NCBI GenBank assembly: GCA_033297205.1
Contig: MU859317.1
Coordinates: forward strand, 1-39,551
Direction: 5' to 3'
DNA from: Pseudoneurospora amorphoporcata
Taxonomy: Eukaryota > Ascomycota > Sordariomycetes > Sordariales > Sordariaceae
DNA: 39,551 bases
This document shows positions 1 to 11,298 of the stretch, piece after piece. The stretch's first letter is position 1. Every line of letters starts with the position of its first letter. The position numbers were made by a program, and so were the translations under genes. The notes beneath the pieces were generated by a model. It was not told the DNA's origin, ran no database searches, and saw only the letters and a list, made by a program, of their open reading frames with translations.

Positions 1-93
1 TTCTGTGGAGACTAAGTTCCCCAGTGACCAGCCTACTATACTACTGAGTAGTACAGGGCAGTTACAAGGCACAGTACTAGCCACACGTTAACA
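1..93 (-). mobile_element. Partial LTR, 5' end only (LTR family A)
   Basis: The reverse complement of this stretch begins TGTTAACGTGTGGCTAG and matches the 5' end of the plus-strand LTRs at 11299 and 39257. It differs by a roughly 30-bp internal gap before the shared CTCCACAGAA block, so it is a diverged subfamily. Its 5' terminus is at 93 and the rest lies outside the window. Its orientation is opposite to the adjacent Gypsy frame, so it is not the LTR of that Gypsy element and probably truncates the start of gag. Confidence 0.75.
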
Positions 94-149
94 CTACTGT
101 TAAGCGGACCGAGGCCTTCTAAGATTAGCGCGATAAGATTTAGTTATAT

Positions 150-1520
150 TAGTTACAAAATGCTTGGTAATTTAATTAGGACGAACGCTACAAGTTTGCT
201 TAAATCCTCTTATACATCAGTGGCAACGCTTTTAAGACCTTAGCTCCGTATATAATACTTATTATTAAGGAGGAGGACTTGACTAAGTGGAAGTGGGAGA
301 ACGTCGAGGCTCTTCTCGCATATTTCGGTACTAAATACAACCGTATAGACCTCACCCTCGAGGCACGCCAGGATTTCGAGTCCCTCAAAATAACTAAGAG
401 CACGAGATAGCTCGACTTCGAAGATAAGTTTGTTACTATCGTCGATAAATACGACCTTAACGAGGCTATAAAGACCCATTACCTAAAGATGAAAGTAACC
501 GACGAGATTCGCGATACTATCGCTTACTAATAAGACACCCTAGCGTACAACAACTTCGATAGATAGCTTACTCTCTATTGCAAGTTCGCTACTAACTTGG
601 AGGAGCGCGACTGGCGCAATAAAACTAATATTTACTTTAAGAACAGTACTAGTACTAGTAGTAGTACTACCGCTCCCAAGCGTACTATTAGTTAAGGCGG
701 TACCGCTATAGATTTCGATGCTATAAACGCCTTCAACGTTCAATTATCTCTCATAATTGATAAGGCAGTTATCAACTACCGTATATATAATGGTCTTTAT
801 AAGCGCTACGCTAAAATAGGTCACTACGCCTATAAATACTGCAATAATATCAATACTAGCATCCCTAAGGAACAGAAGGAGCGCGATCGCCGCAACCGTC
901 GCGGTAGAGGCGGCTACAATAATAACAACAACCGTAGTAGACTAGCTATAGGCTAATCTAACTATAGTAATGTGACAGCAAGCGTGCCGTCGCAACTATA
1001 TAAGTATCACAGGATTACCTGTGATGGTACTGGTGATGTACTGCACGATTGGCACAGCCATCGAGTCTCCATTGGCCATTGGCCAATAGGATCGCACGCA
1101 TACACCAGTGGGCCTCGGTCTGGATCCAGGGCATGGCTCAGCCCTACCTTATATCCAGACCGCACACCTCCCTCGCTTCCCTTCCTCTCTCCTCGTACAA
1201 CTACGTATGTCACATCTACCCCCTACCTCTCACCCTGCACCGTGATAATAAGACCACTTGAGGAACCGAATTGCCAGCTTCAGTTACTTGTATTCTTTTG
1301 CAGGAACATAGCCTAGTTAGTGTAGTGGTTTGCCAGCATCGTGACAAGTAATAATAACAGCAATAACGGTGCTCAAGTTAACGCTGTCACCACTAGTAAG
1401 CCCGCCGCTCCTATTGTAGCGCCCGCTCTAACTCCCGTCCAACCCGCGGAGTACGATGTAGGAAATGTACCGCTTCTCTACTAAGTCGCTTGGAGAGGCC
1501 ATCGTCCGTAACGATAATAA
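150..1520 (+). pseudogene. Gypsy gag pseudogene with destroyed zinc knuckle
   Basis: A plus-strand frame shows a retrotransposon gag domain (about 190-640) followed by a Ser/Thr/Asn-rich linker and a basic RRNRRGRGG stretch near 890-915. At 798-839 the spacing Y-x2-Y-x4-H-x4-Y exactly matches a CCHC nucleic-acid-binding knuckle in which all three cysteines have become tyrosine (TGY to TAY). In-frame TAG/TAA codons occur throughout. The frame resumes after the solo LTR at 1347 with an Asn-rich then Pro/Ala-rich stretch, so the interruption is a clean insertion. Gag would package the element RNA; this copy cannot make a functional protein. Confidence 0.75.
971..1346 (+). mobile_element. Solo LTR, 376 bp, with 5-bp target duplication AGTAA
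   Basis: It begins TGTGACAGC and ends ATCGTGACA (TG...CA). It is flanked by the direct repeat AGTAA at 966-970 and 1347-1351. A TATATAAG motif lies at 997-1004. Removing the element restores the interrupted gag frame. A diverged relative of its 1003-1250 part lies at 7811-8053, where the differences are nearly all C-to-T or G-to-A. This copy keeps ordinary CA/TG content, unlike the gag around it. Short open frames inside it are not genes. Confidence 0.9.
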
Positions 1521-1559
1521 AGGAGGAGGTAGATAATCTAGCAGACTTAAAAGTAATTC

Positions 1560-4500
1560 AATTTAAAAACTCAAACTTAGATAGTTATAATAATAATTTT
1601 ATTTTCCTCTCTACTTAAATTGTTCATAGACCGCGCAATCAACGTAGTAAGTATGCTGCCTTGGTCGATAGCGGATGCTTCGCCCTTGCTTTTATCGATC
1701 GCGGCTTTGCCGCTTAGTATGCTATCCTGCTACTGAAGCTTCCTAAGCTAAAGGCTTTGTACTTGGCAGACGGTATGTCCAAGGACTTTATTACCTATTA
1801 TTGTAAGGTCCGGCTACGGATTAGTTACTACACAGAGACGATCGCTATACTAGCCTACGATTTAGCAGACGACTACCCCGTGATCCTAGGTATGCCGTAG
1901 CTCAAGCTTTACAACCCTACGATATCGTAGCCAGATAGTGCCGTTACTTCCACTGATCACTGTGCAGACCGCTGCCTTCCCGCCGACCTGTTACCTTCTT
2001 TATAACATTCTTTAAAGGTTTGGAAGCATGCCTACACGCGTCATCACGAAGCCGTACAAGGCATAACTAAGGACCACTACCCTAGTATTCTAATTGCAGA
2101 CCCCAACGTCATTGAAGATAGACCCCCTAGCACCCCAGTTAAGGACCCTAATACCCTAGTCGCGGCTCTTAAGCAGACTAAGCCCGCCGTCTACCGTACC
2201 GTAGCTGGCTAGCAGAGGTCTAATCCCTACTACCGCGTTGTAGTACGACGATTATACTTCTCGAGCGACCCTGTTAACCTAGCGGATATTAAGGATATAA
2301 CGGCCGCCGGCTTTAACTAGCTATACGAGAAATTTGATCTACGAGCGTTCCACACTTTGTACGTAAAGATCTGCGAGGTTATAAAAGAAGCTAGAGCGGA
2401 GGAGGAGGCCTAGGCCAAAGAGGTAGAGGGGGCCGCCCTAGAGCCTAAGGAATATAAAAACAATAAAGGCGTCGTTGATGGAGGGGCAGGGATAGGAACT
2501 GAGTACGACTATAATATACTGAACGGTTTGGCTAACTTTACCCTAGAAATAGAGTAGGAGATTTGAAATAGCGACAGTGCTAAGTATAAGAAGTTGCTGG
2601 GCAAGTGTTATTACTTGTGGATTAATATTTGCGCTAGTAAGGGTTCTAAGGTCGCTATCTAAGTAGTAAAGATCTGTGACGAACGGCAGTCTGATCTGCC
2701 TAAGTGGGATAGCTGAAGGTAAAGACTATCAATACTATTCGGTAAAGCCAAAAGGTTTACAACAAGTATGGTAGCGTTATACGTATCTCAGTGATAAAGA
2801 TCAATTGACTACTATCAAACTTATCTAACAATCTACGTTCTCCAGTCGCCCTTATATCCATCTTGAGTCTTACTTACTCACTTACGACTCCTACTCACTG
2901 TGAGCACTTGCTTGGCGTGAGCACTATAGTACCACGCCTTCCTGGCCAATCTCAGACCTTGAGGTTACATCAACTAGTCCTAGAGTGGTGATAGTCTTCC
3001 AGCAGTTTGGTCGGCCCGTGTGTCCTGCTTAAGTTCGTAACAAGATCGCTAAGTATGTATACCTCAGCGGCAACGTAGAGGAGAATTACGAACGCTACGA
3101 AGCTATTAGGCTGGCTGGCATCACGGAGGAAAATGCGGCCAAATTTTACGAGAAAGCTAATAAGCTACTTAAAACTAACTCTCGGATCAAGGAGAAGCTC
3201 CCTAAACCGCACTGGAACTGCCTTAATATCTTTAGACTTCACAACGCTACAGTCTTACCCTTCCACCGCTCGTACGACCTCAAGATCAAGCTCCGCCTGG
3301 GCGAGCAAGCATCCTATACGAAATTTAGAGCATTCAACTCCGATGAGCTGAGCGTGATTAAGAAATGAATTGACGATAATCTTCGTATAGGGTTTATCTG
3401 TTCTTTACAATCCGAGGCCGCTTCCTAGATCCTGCTAGTAAAAAAACCCGGCGGGAGTGTTAGACTTTGTGTAGACTATAGAGGAATTAATAACGTTACT
3501 TTCAAGAGTCGCTACCTGCTCCCTTTGATCAAAGAAACCCTTAACGCTATTTGTAAAGCAAAGATCTTTACCAAACTATATATCATCGCCGCTTTCAACC
3601 GCATTCGCGTCGCGGAGGGATACGAATAGCTGACGGCGTTTGTCACCCGTTTTGGTCTCTTTGAATTATTCGTATATCCTTTCAGCTTATAGAGAGCGCT
3701 AGGTGCATTCTAAAACTACGTTAACGATATCTTGCAGGATATTTTGGATATCTACGTAACTGCCTACCTAGATGATATCCTTATCTTTTTAGATAACGAG
3801 GAAGAGTACTAGAAATATGTAGATGATGTTCTCGCCCGCTTGGAAAAGGCTAGCTTGTAGGTCGATATTGATAAGTGCGAGTTTTATACTAAGGAAACCA
3901 AATACCTTGGGCTGATTATTACGCTTGGTGGCATCGAGATGGACTTAGAGAAGGTTAAAGCCATTACGGACTGGAAGCCCCCAACGTCTAAGAAGTTTTT
4001 GCAAAGTTTCCTGAGATTTGCTAACTTTTATCATCGTTTTATCAAAGGCTTCTCGACAATGGCGGCACTACTTTATAACTTTACGAAGAAGGACGCGGAA
4101 TGGGTATGGACCGTAGTATAATAGTCCGCTTTCGAAGTTTTGAAGATTGCGTTTATAAGCGGACCGACCTTACATATCTACAATTAGTCCAAGAAGATAG
4201 TTGTCGAAACTGATGCCTCTAACTGGGCGTCTGGCGGCACCCTCTCCTAGTATGGAGATAACAGCGTGCTCTACCCAGTCGCTTACTTTTCGGTACGATA
4301 CTTAGTAGCGGAGTGCAATTACGATATTTATAATAAAGAGTTCCTTACTATCGTTAAAGTTCTGGAAGAATAGCGCCTAGAATTAGAAGGCGCCCAGTAA
4401 CCTTTCGATATTGTTACGGATTATAAGAATTTGAAGACCTTTACGATAAATAAGTAGTTTATACCCTACTATATGCGGTGGTTATAGTTCCTATTACGCT

Positions 4501-6460
4501 TTAACTTCTTAATCTATTATATACTGGGATTACGGAATCTTCGTTTAGATGCGCTCAGTAGGAAACTAGAGGACGTGCCGCTGGATATAGATAATTACCG
4601 TTTGAAGGCTAGGAATTGCAAATTCATTAACCTAGCCCGCTTCGAGGATGGGTGCCTCTCCCTGTCAGCTGTAGCTACTGACGTCCTCGATTTCGACAAG
4701 GAGGTCTTCCTACTATCCTTGGATATCTTGGAGGAGCTGGACAAGTCGACTGACGATATTATTAACGAGAGCTACGACTAGTTAATCTTAATGTAGGAGG
4801 CTGTTAGCTGCCTGAGAGATCTAAGCCGTACTGAATAGTGCCCCTATATTAGAAAGAAGCTAAAGGTCGCTTTCGCTGAATGCTCTATAGCGGTAGGCAA
4901 AGCGTATTATAGAGGGAGGGTGCTTATCGATCCCGATGATACCGCTACCTACCTATTGCTTACCTACTGCGCTTACTCGTTACCAACGGCGGGTTACTGA
5001 GGTAGAGACAAAATATAGGTATGGATGAACGAGTATTAGTACTAGCTAAGTATAGCAGAAACCGTTTAGACTTATTATAAGGATTGCCTAGTGTGCTCGA
5101 AAACGAAGGTATCGCGACGCGCTAATGTAGGCTATCTCAAGCCTATATCCGCGGTCTACGTGCTATAGACGGATATTTTGGTTAATTACATTTTTCCGTT
5201 GCTAGAAAGTTCATATTTGGGTTAGAAGTTCAAGCATATCATCGTCGTAGTAGACCGCCTAACAAAGATGCGCCACTACATCCCCACTGTCACTATAGAA
5301 GCGGGAGAACTAGCGGACCGCTTTATTAACCACATCTACACCCTTTACGGCCTACTAGATACCGTTGTTTCCGCCCGTAGCTCCCAGTTCGTTTCTCTAT
5401 TCTGGTCTACAATCTGCAGACGCCTAGCTATTAAGAGGCTGTTGAGCTCCGCTTTCCAGCTACAGACAAATGCCTAGACGGAGCGTATTAACGTAGAAAT
5501 AGAGTAATATTTACGTATTTTCGTTAATTGGGTATAGACAGACTAGGCACGATAGTTCTTACTAGCGGAGTTCGCAGGTAATAATATAGTTTTTGAGACT
5601 ACGGGCGTAATTCTCTTCTTTGCCAACTATAGTTTTCACCCCCGCATAGGCGTTGAGCCCGTAGCGGTTGTACTGTCAAAGGGCTTCTCACTAGCACAAT
5701 AAAAGAAATACTTGAAGGCTAACGAATTACTCGCTCGTTTTGAAGCTATTTGAGATTATATGCGTACCTTTATAAAGAAGGCACAAGACAAATACGAGGC
5801 TAACGCCAACGAAAATCGGTCGGACACACCAAAATACTACTCTAGTAATCTCGTTATACTAAATACGACTAATCTCAACAACGGCAAGCTATACGACAAG
5901 CTTTGCCCCCAATGGGAGGGCCGTTTTAAGGTGGATTGGGTACGTTCCTATAACGTTAAGCTAATCTTACTTACTAATATAAAGTGCTCGCTAGTATTTC
6001 ACGTCTCTATAGTCAAACCTCACCACGTGGGCCTTCCTAGCCAAGCTGATTTGCAGGGCGACGTGCGAGCCAACGAAGGCAGGGTAATAGTTAGGACTAA
6101 TAATTACGAAGAAGTAGCAGAGTAGGAACTCAACAAGCTATTAGACTGCTTCTAACGAGGAGGCAACCATTATTAGTTCTACACTATAAAGTAGAAGCAT
6201 CACGACCCTACCGACAAGCCCCTTAACCACGTTAAAGGAGCAAGAGAAGCCGTCACCACCTTCCATTACAATCACCCAAATACGCCCATCCTGCTAGCAG
6301 TTCGAAACTGGCCAGAAATCAAGGCTATACTTTAAGAACGGGCTCTAGCCCTGAAACGAAAGGCCCAAGCGCCCCAAACACGCTATACAGCGCTTCCAAC
6401 CCCGCTCCTAGAACGCTTTAAACGCATTGCCGACCTAAAAGAGTAAATTAATACCGCCGT
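1560..6460 (+). pseudogene. Gypsy pol pseudogene (PR-RT-RNaseH-INT-chromodomain)
   Basis: The protease active site reads ALVDSGC with Asp-Ser-Gly at 1667-1675. The RT region is about 3440-3990 and keeps the catalytic motif Y-L-D-D at 3765-3776. RNase H starts near VETDAS at about 4205. The integrase zinc-binding region (DCLVCSKTK) is near 5080 and its core spans about 5165-5530, ending in a TERIN motif. After the integrase, at about 6105-6290, a segment resembles a chromodomain: an LLD..., F-Y-T-I-K core followed by H-x-D-P and a terminal FHYNHP. Numerous in-frame TAG codons replace expected Trp/Gln, and frame shifts occur between segments. The second integrase Asp (SxRxSQF motif near 5375) is Ala, a change RIP cannot make. 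Confidence 0.85.
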
Positions 6461-6761
6461 CGCGGACATCGCAGTTGACTATGAAGTACGAGGGTCCGCG
6501 ATTAAGGTTGTAAGCTAGGAGTTCGAACCCCTAACCGAGGAGGACTTAAAAAAGATAAACTAGTTCTTGAATAGAGTATTTAGGAGGTTAGCAGAGGTTT
6601 AATAGGGTATACAGCCCCTAATAAGATATATATAAGCATAGCTGGAGGATAGGACCTACCGATAGGGTAATAACAATAGCGCGGCCGTTTAATTACGGAT
6701 TACGAACGCTTAATTACAGATCGAAGAATTAGAAGACGGAGATTGAGAGATAATTTATTAT

Positions 6762-7747
6762 GAGGAGGTCAACTCGGACCGTACCCTTCGTCAACGCACA
6801 CCGTAGCCCCACCCTCCCAAACGCCCAAATATATTCTTTCGAAAATTTTAGCTAGTTCCCGCGCTAAAACTTAGCATTACATTCTTTCGTAACTTGCCAT
6901 CAGACGGAAGCGCCCGTATGCAATAGCCCAGATTTACAGCGCACTCTTACAGCGCATTTACAAAGAGGTTAGTAATACGGTCGCAAATTTTTCTGTTGCA
7001 ATCAATTAGTCGCACTCAATTGAATATAACTACTTGCATCGGTCGCATTCTTACATTAATTCATACATTATTTATCTATCTGATTTTTATTATAGAATCG
7101 ATTAATCTGACTGCCAGTGAGAGTGCTAGAGTGCCAGTCAGGGTGCCAGAGTGCCTCCCTCTACTAGTTCTGAGTGCTAGCAATACGTGCGCTGCGCCGG
7201 GTACCTTGTGTACCAGATGGAGTGCTCGCTAGCGTACCTCCTCTTACTATGCCCGCAGTGCTTCCTCCTCTACCTCGTGTAGTACTGCCTCCTCTCCCTC
7301 CTCCTCCTCTACCTCCTCTACCTCCCTATGTACTGCCACGCGGGCGGCCTCGTCCTCTGGTTTGTGTGCTAGCTGGGCGCGCGCGCCTTATTTACTTCGT
7401 GCTGCGACGTGCTGGTATTGAGGTAGATTGATTGACAGCGATATGGTGATGCGTGCGATGGTGGTTTGGTATAGGAAGCAATGCGACAAGGCATAAGTGC
7501 TAGAATCTAGATAAGTTAGACTGCCTAGACTAGACTAGACCAGACTAGGGTAGCTAGTGCAGTACGACTGCAGGGGTCTGAACGTGTAATGAGTTAAAAT
7601 TTAGGTCTTGGCGGGCGCGGTACGAGCTAGACTGGCGTGGGGTCATGACGGGATCGAGATGGGATGTCAGAGTTGGGGTTATGTATGGGGGAAAAAGTGG
7701 GGCTACGGTGTGCGTTGACGAAGGGTACGGTCCGAGTTGACCTCCTC
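6762..7747. mobile_element. Non-autonomous Mutator-like element, 986 bp (derivative 1)
   Basis: It has terminal inverted repeats of about 51 bp beginning GAGGAGGTCAACTCGG. A perfect 8-bp target duplication TTTATTAT lies at 6754-6761 and 7748-7755. Its left half (to about 7390) resembles the left end of the 3.84-kb element at 33650 (including a Pro/Leu-rich open frame) and its right half resembles that element's right end, so it looks like an internal deletion of a relative of that element. No transposase remains. Open frames at 6996-7431 are derived from low-complexity CTC-rich sequence. Confidence 0.85.
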
Positions 7748-7810
7748 TTTATTATTTTATATATATATACTAGATAGAAGGTTTGAAGCTTTGTAAGTTG
7801 CTTTTGTAGG

Positions 7811-8053
7811 GAGGTAGTATTATAAGATTACTTATAATAGTACTAGTGATACGCTATACAATTAGTACAGCCATTGAGTTTCTATTGGCTATTAGCCAAT
7901 AGGATCACACGTATGCATGCACTAGTGGGCCTTAGTCTAGATTTAAAGTATCTCTATATTTAAACTATATACTTCCTTCTCTTCCCTTCCTCTCTCCTCA
8001 TACAACTACGTATATCACATTTACCCTCTACCTCGCCCTACACCGTAATAGTC
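7811..8053 (+). repeat. RIP-damaged LTR remnant related to the solo LTR at 971-1346
   Basis: It aligns colinearly with about 1003-1250 of the solo LTR, including the inverted CCAAT-like block (GGCTATTAGCCAATAGG), the TCTCTCCT block and CTACGTAT. Differences are predominantly C-to-T or G-to-A. Both LTR ends are missing; the right end stops where the LINE 3' end begins. It lies downstream of Gypsy pol and so may be the remains of that element's 3' LTR. Confidence 0.75.
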
Positions 8054-10821
8054 GTCTAGTATTCTTCCGTTCTCAAGTACCCAAAGATAATGTACGCGAA
8101 TGTTTCTTTTCCGGCGCCACACGCGCAATATAGTGTCTCGACGTCCGGGATATTCCTTTAATAAAGGAATGCCCGTAGGCTGATAACCTCCGTTCTCGCC
8201 TATATAAGGAGAGAGCTCTTTGCTTTCGTTAATAGGTAAAATTCGCTCTCTTCTTCTCCTAGTTTTTTGACCTAGACGGTGTGCCTTTAGAAGGTTGATT
8301 TGTAGAATTTCGCGTTAAGATCGGCGATAGTAAATTAGTACCGCCAGCCTAACTTTATTACCGCCACCGCTAATTGGAAGTTATAGCGCGACACCCACTC
8401 CCTTATTATAGCTTCATCCAACTATCTCTCCCTATCGGTAGCCGTTAGTTATATTTTCTACAATTGCAGCTACTGCCCTAAGGTAACCTTCGCGAGAAGT
8501 TCCTTCGTTGACGTCTATACCTTAGCCCATATAGCCTTAACTACGCTACTTTCTAGTTAGTTTGCGGGTGGTCGGCCTCTAACTTTCAACCGGATATAGC
8601 TAGCTACTTAGGCCGCGGTCTCTCGGACGAACTTAGCTTGGTCCGTCCTTATAAGCCGTTCCTCGAAAGCGCGGACTCGTTTATTAAGATAGAGGTCGAG
8701 TGGCGGGCAAAAGGTTTCCGTCTCTAAGTTTCTCACCGGCGTAGTTTTATACGCCCCAGCGACAACCCTCAAACATTCGGTTTGGTGTTTGGCTAAGCCG
8801 ATAGCTATCCTTCGGGGTTTGCTATATACTTTCGTTAGTTGGTAGTAGGCGGACGCCCCATATGCGATTGCACTTCTAATAATTTTGGTATATATTTCTC
8901 TCGCTCTCGCGAAGGAACAACCCCAAGTCTTTACTACAAGCCTCGTGAGGGCATTCGTCTGCGTGGTCATCTTTTTCTTTACCGCCTCAGCATACGCTTT
9001 AAAATTAAACTTCCAATCCAGCCAAACGCCTAGGAACCTCGTGGATTCCGTCGGCTGAAGTATAACACCGCCGAGTTGGAGGGTATCAATCTACGATTGC
9101 CTTGTCCTCGTGAAATGTATAAGCTTCGTTTTACTTGCTTCGAACTCTATCCCTCGTTCTACCGCCCATCTAGAGCAGATATCATATACCGCTTGAAGTG
9201 TCCTACAGTTTTCCTCTATCGTCTTTGCTACTGCGATAATATTGGTATTATCAGCGAAACTAATAGTAATCGCGTTTCAGATTGTCGCGAGTTTGCGGTA
9301 GAGGGGAGTAATAAAAAGGATAAAAAGGATAAGCGAAAGGGAGGAGCCCTAGGGAACTCTTGCTTCGATATTATAGGGCGTAGATAATTCATCGTCGAAT
9401 AAAAGGGAACCTTTCTTCCGTTAACAAAGCTACTTACCTATTAGAGCAGCTAACGTAGGAGTCGCATTTTCTATAGGATGTGCAAGAGCTACCTATAATT
9501 GACTCTATCGAATGCGCTCTTCAAATTGAGGAGCATTAGCGACGACACGACTTTGAGTTTCTAGGCTAAGTGTACCGCGTTGGTAACTACTCTAACTACG
9601 AACTCCGTAGAACGCTCTAGACGGTTTCTTATTTGTTCTTCTGGGAGTAGATTGAACTCTTCCGCTGCCGCTATAAGTCTATTAGCTACGAAGGCCTTGA
9701 GAATTTTGTTAACGTTACTTAGAAGCGAAATTGGCCTCTATTTGCTCGCTAGCTTCAATTAGGCAGCCGTCTTTCCCGGCTTTTTGAGAATAATGACTTT
9801 TGCGTTCTTATACTATTAAAAGAAATATTCGAGCCGAAAGCTCGCTACGGCGAGAGCTACTAACGCTTGTTAGAACGGTTTTCTATATATTTTCAAAAAT
9901 CTATTCGAGTACTAGTTAGGTTCTAGGGCCTTATTAGGCGCCATTTTCGAGAGGACGTCCTTTACGTCCTCCTCGGTAACTTGGTCGTTAATGGCGATCA
10001 GTGGTCCGCCGTTTGGTATTCGCGTCCAATTGGGTAGATAGTCTGTAGGGATATTTACTTTTGGAAAAAAACGGTTAGTAAGGATATCTACCTTACCCTT
10101 GTAGTCTTTAGCCTCTTCTTTTATTATTTCGTTGTGCTTAAAAGTTAGGAGTTTTAGCGGATCTGCTAGGTAGTAGCTTCGGAGTCGGGCCTAACGTTCT
10201 AATGACTATAATTGGTTATAGTCCTTCGAGGCGTTATTAACGTAGTTGCGCTATATTACCGTTTGTACCTTCGAGATTAATTGTCGCTTCTTCGTCGCCG
10301 CCTCTATATATTCTATCTATCCGTAGGGCGCTCGATTACTGAATTAAGCCTACTATTTCCTTTACGTATCTTTTATTACTTCCTTATACTCTAAATTTTA
10401 CTAGTCCGCTCGTTTTTCCTGACTCTTTTTTCGGTATAGGACAAATTCCTCCGTAATACTCGTTAATTTTCCGTCAAGCTAGTCAAATCCCAGCTCAATA
10501 TCTTCCGCCGTCTCTATCCGTTCCGGGATTGAGATCCTTTTTATTGCCGCCTCCCTAACCTTCTCCACGTCTATAAGATTTTAATTATAACCTCCCTCCT
10601 CTTCTACCTTCCCGTTCCGCTGTCTTACGTAGATTTACACTTCTTAAGGGTAATAGTCCGAACCGGTTTGCTCGCACCGCTGCGCTTTCTAGAATTGTGC
10701 GTCGATATTAAAAGAAATTTATGCGTGGTCGATCGTACTATTTTTCTTTCTTCGAATTGCGTTTCCGAGCTTTGTTGGTTCTCCTCGTGGAGTTAATAGG
10801 CTTATCTCCCAGCGTCGTATC

Positions 10822-11078
10822 ATAGCCCTATTCGACGGGTTATGCTCTGGGACATTTGACTGCATTGCACGGATGCTCGCACGGGTGATGCGAGCATTCT
10901 GATTGGTTGTAGATTAGATAAGGAAGAGTGGGTCCACGACGGGTTCGGCCTTGGAGGATAAAACTCCATTGCCAACCGCGCGCACAACTCTTTCCTTTTG
11001 TTTTACTCTTTAGTCGTAAATTCTATGTTGAACGTCAACAACGCTGCAGCTCTGTTTCTCTCGTTACGTGCTATCATA
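10822..11078. mobile_element. Short structured element, 257 bp, copy A (MITE- or SINE-like)
   Basis: It is flanked by a perfect 9-bp direct repeat CGTCGTATC at 10813-10821 and 11079-11087. Removing it with one repeat copy restores the LINE endonuclease frame. A second copy lies inverted at 35684-35939. Terminal inverted repeats are weak (ATAGCCC near one end, ATAGCAC four bases in from the other). It contains a perfect 9-bp stem at 10873-10881 / 10889-10897. It has no coding potential of its own; an open frame at 10928-11113 runs across its end. It keeps CA/TG dinucleotides while the LINE around it is RIP-damaged. Confidence 0.85.
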
Positions 11079-11298
11079 CGTCGTATCCACGTAAGCAACC
11101 TTTCGGCGCCTAGACTAGTCCTTAATTTAAGATCCCAGTCGGGATGGTGAAGGTTAAAATTCCCGACAGCTATTTAGTAGCCTCGCGGCGGTCGCCTACC
11201 TATTAATTCTAAAATAGGCAACCCTTATTGGTATTTTAGCATTCCTATAGTAAAAATGGGGGAGTAAATAGAATTGACAGTTACCAGTTCTTAAAAAC

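Larger units (their letters stand above)
94..8053 (+). mobile_element. Ty3/Gypsy (chromovirus-like) retrotransposon, RIP-inactivated, with nested insertions
   Basis: The domain order gag, protease, reverse transcriptase, RNase H, integrase and a chromodomain-like C-terminus can be read on the plus strand, which is the Ty3/Gypsy order. No intact frame remains. Stops are mostly TAG at positions where Gln or Trp is expected. The 5' LTR is absent (cut at 94 by another LTR). A 3' LTR-like remnant lies at about 7811-8053. Nested insertions are the solo LTR at 971-1346 and the Mutator derivative at 6762-7747. The outer boundaries are approximate. Confidence 0.8.

Noticed and set aside
972..1316. Open frames of 114 and 70 codons on the plus strand
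   Set aside because: They lie wholly inside the solo LTR and show no domain.
6996..7431. Pro/Leu-rich open frames
   Set aside because: They come from CTC-rich low-complexity arms of a Mutator derivative; the same arm occurs at 34109-34441 as non-coding or opposite-strand sequence.
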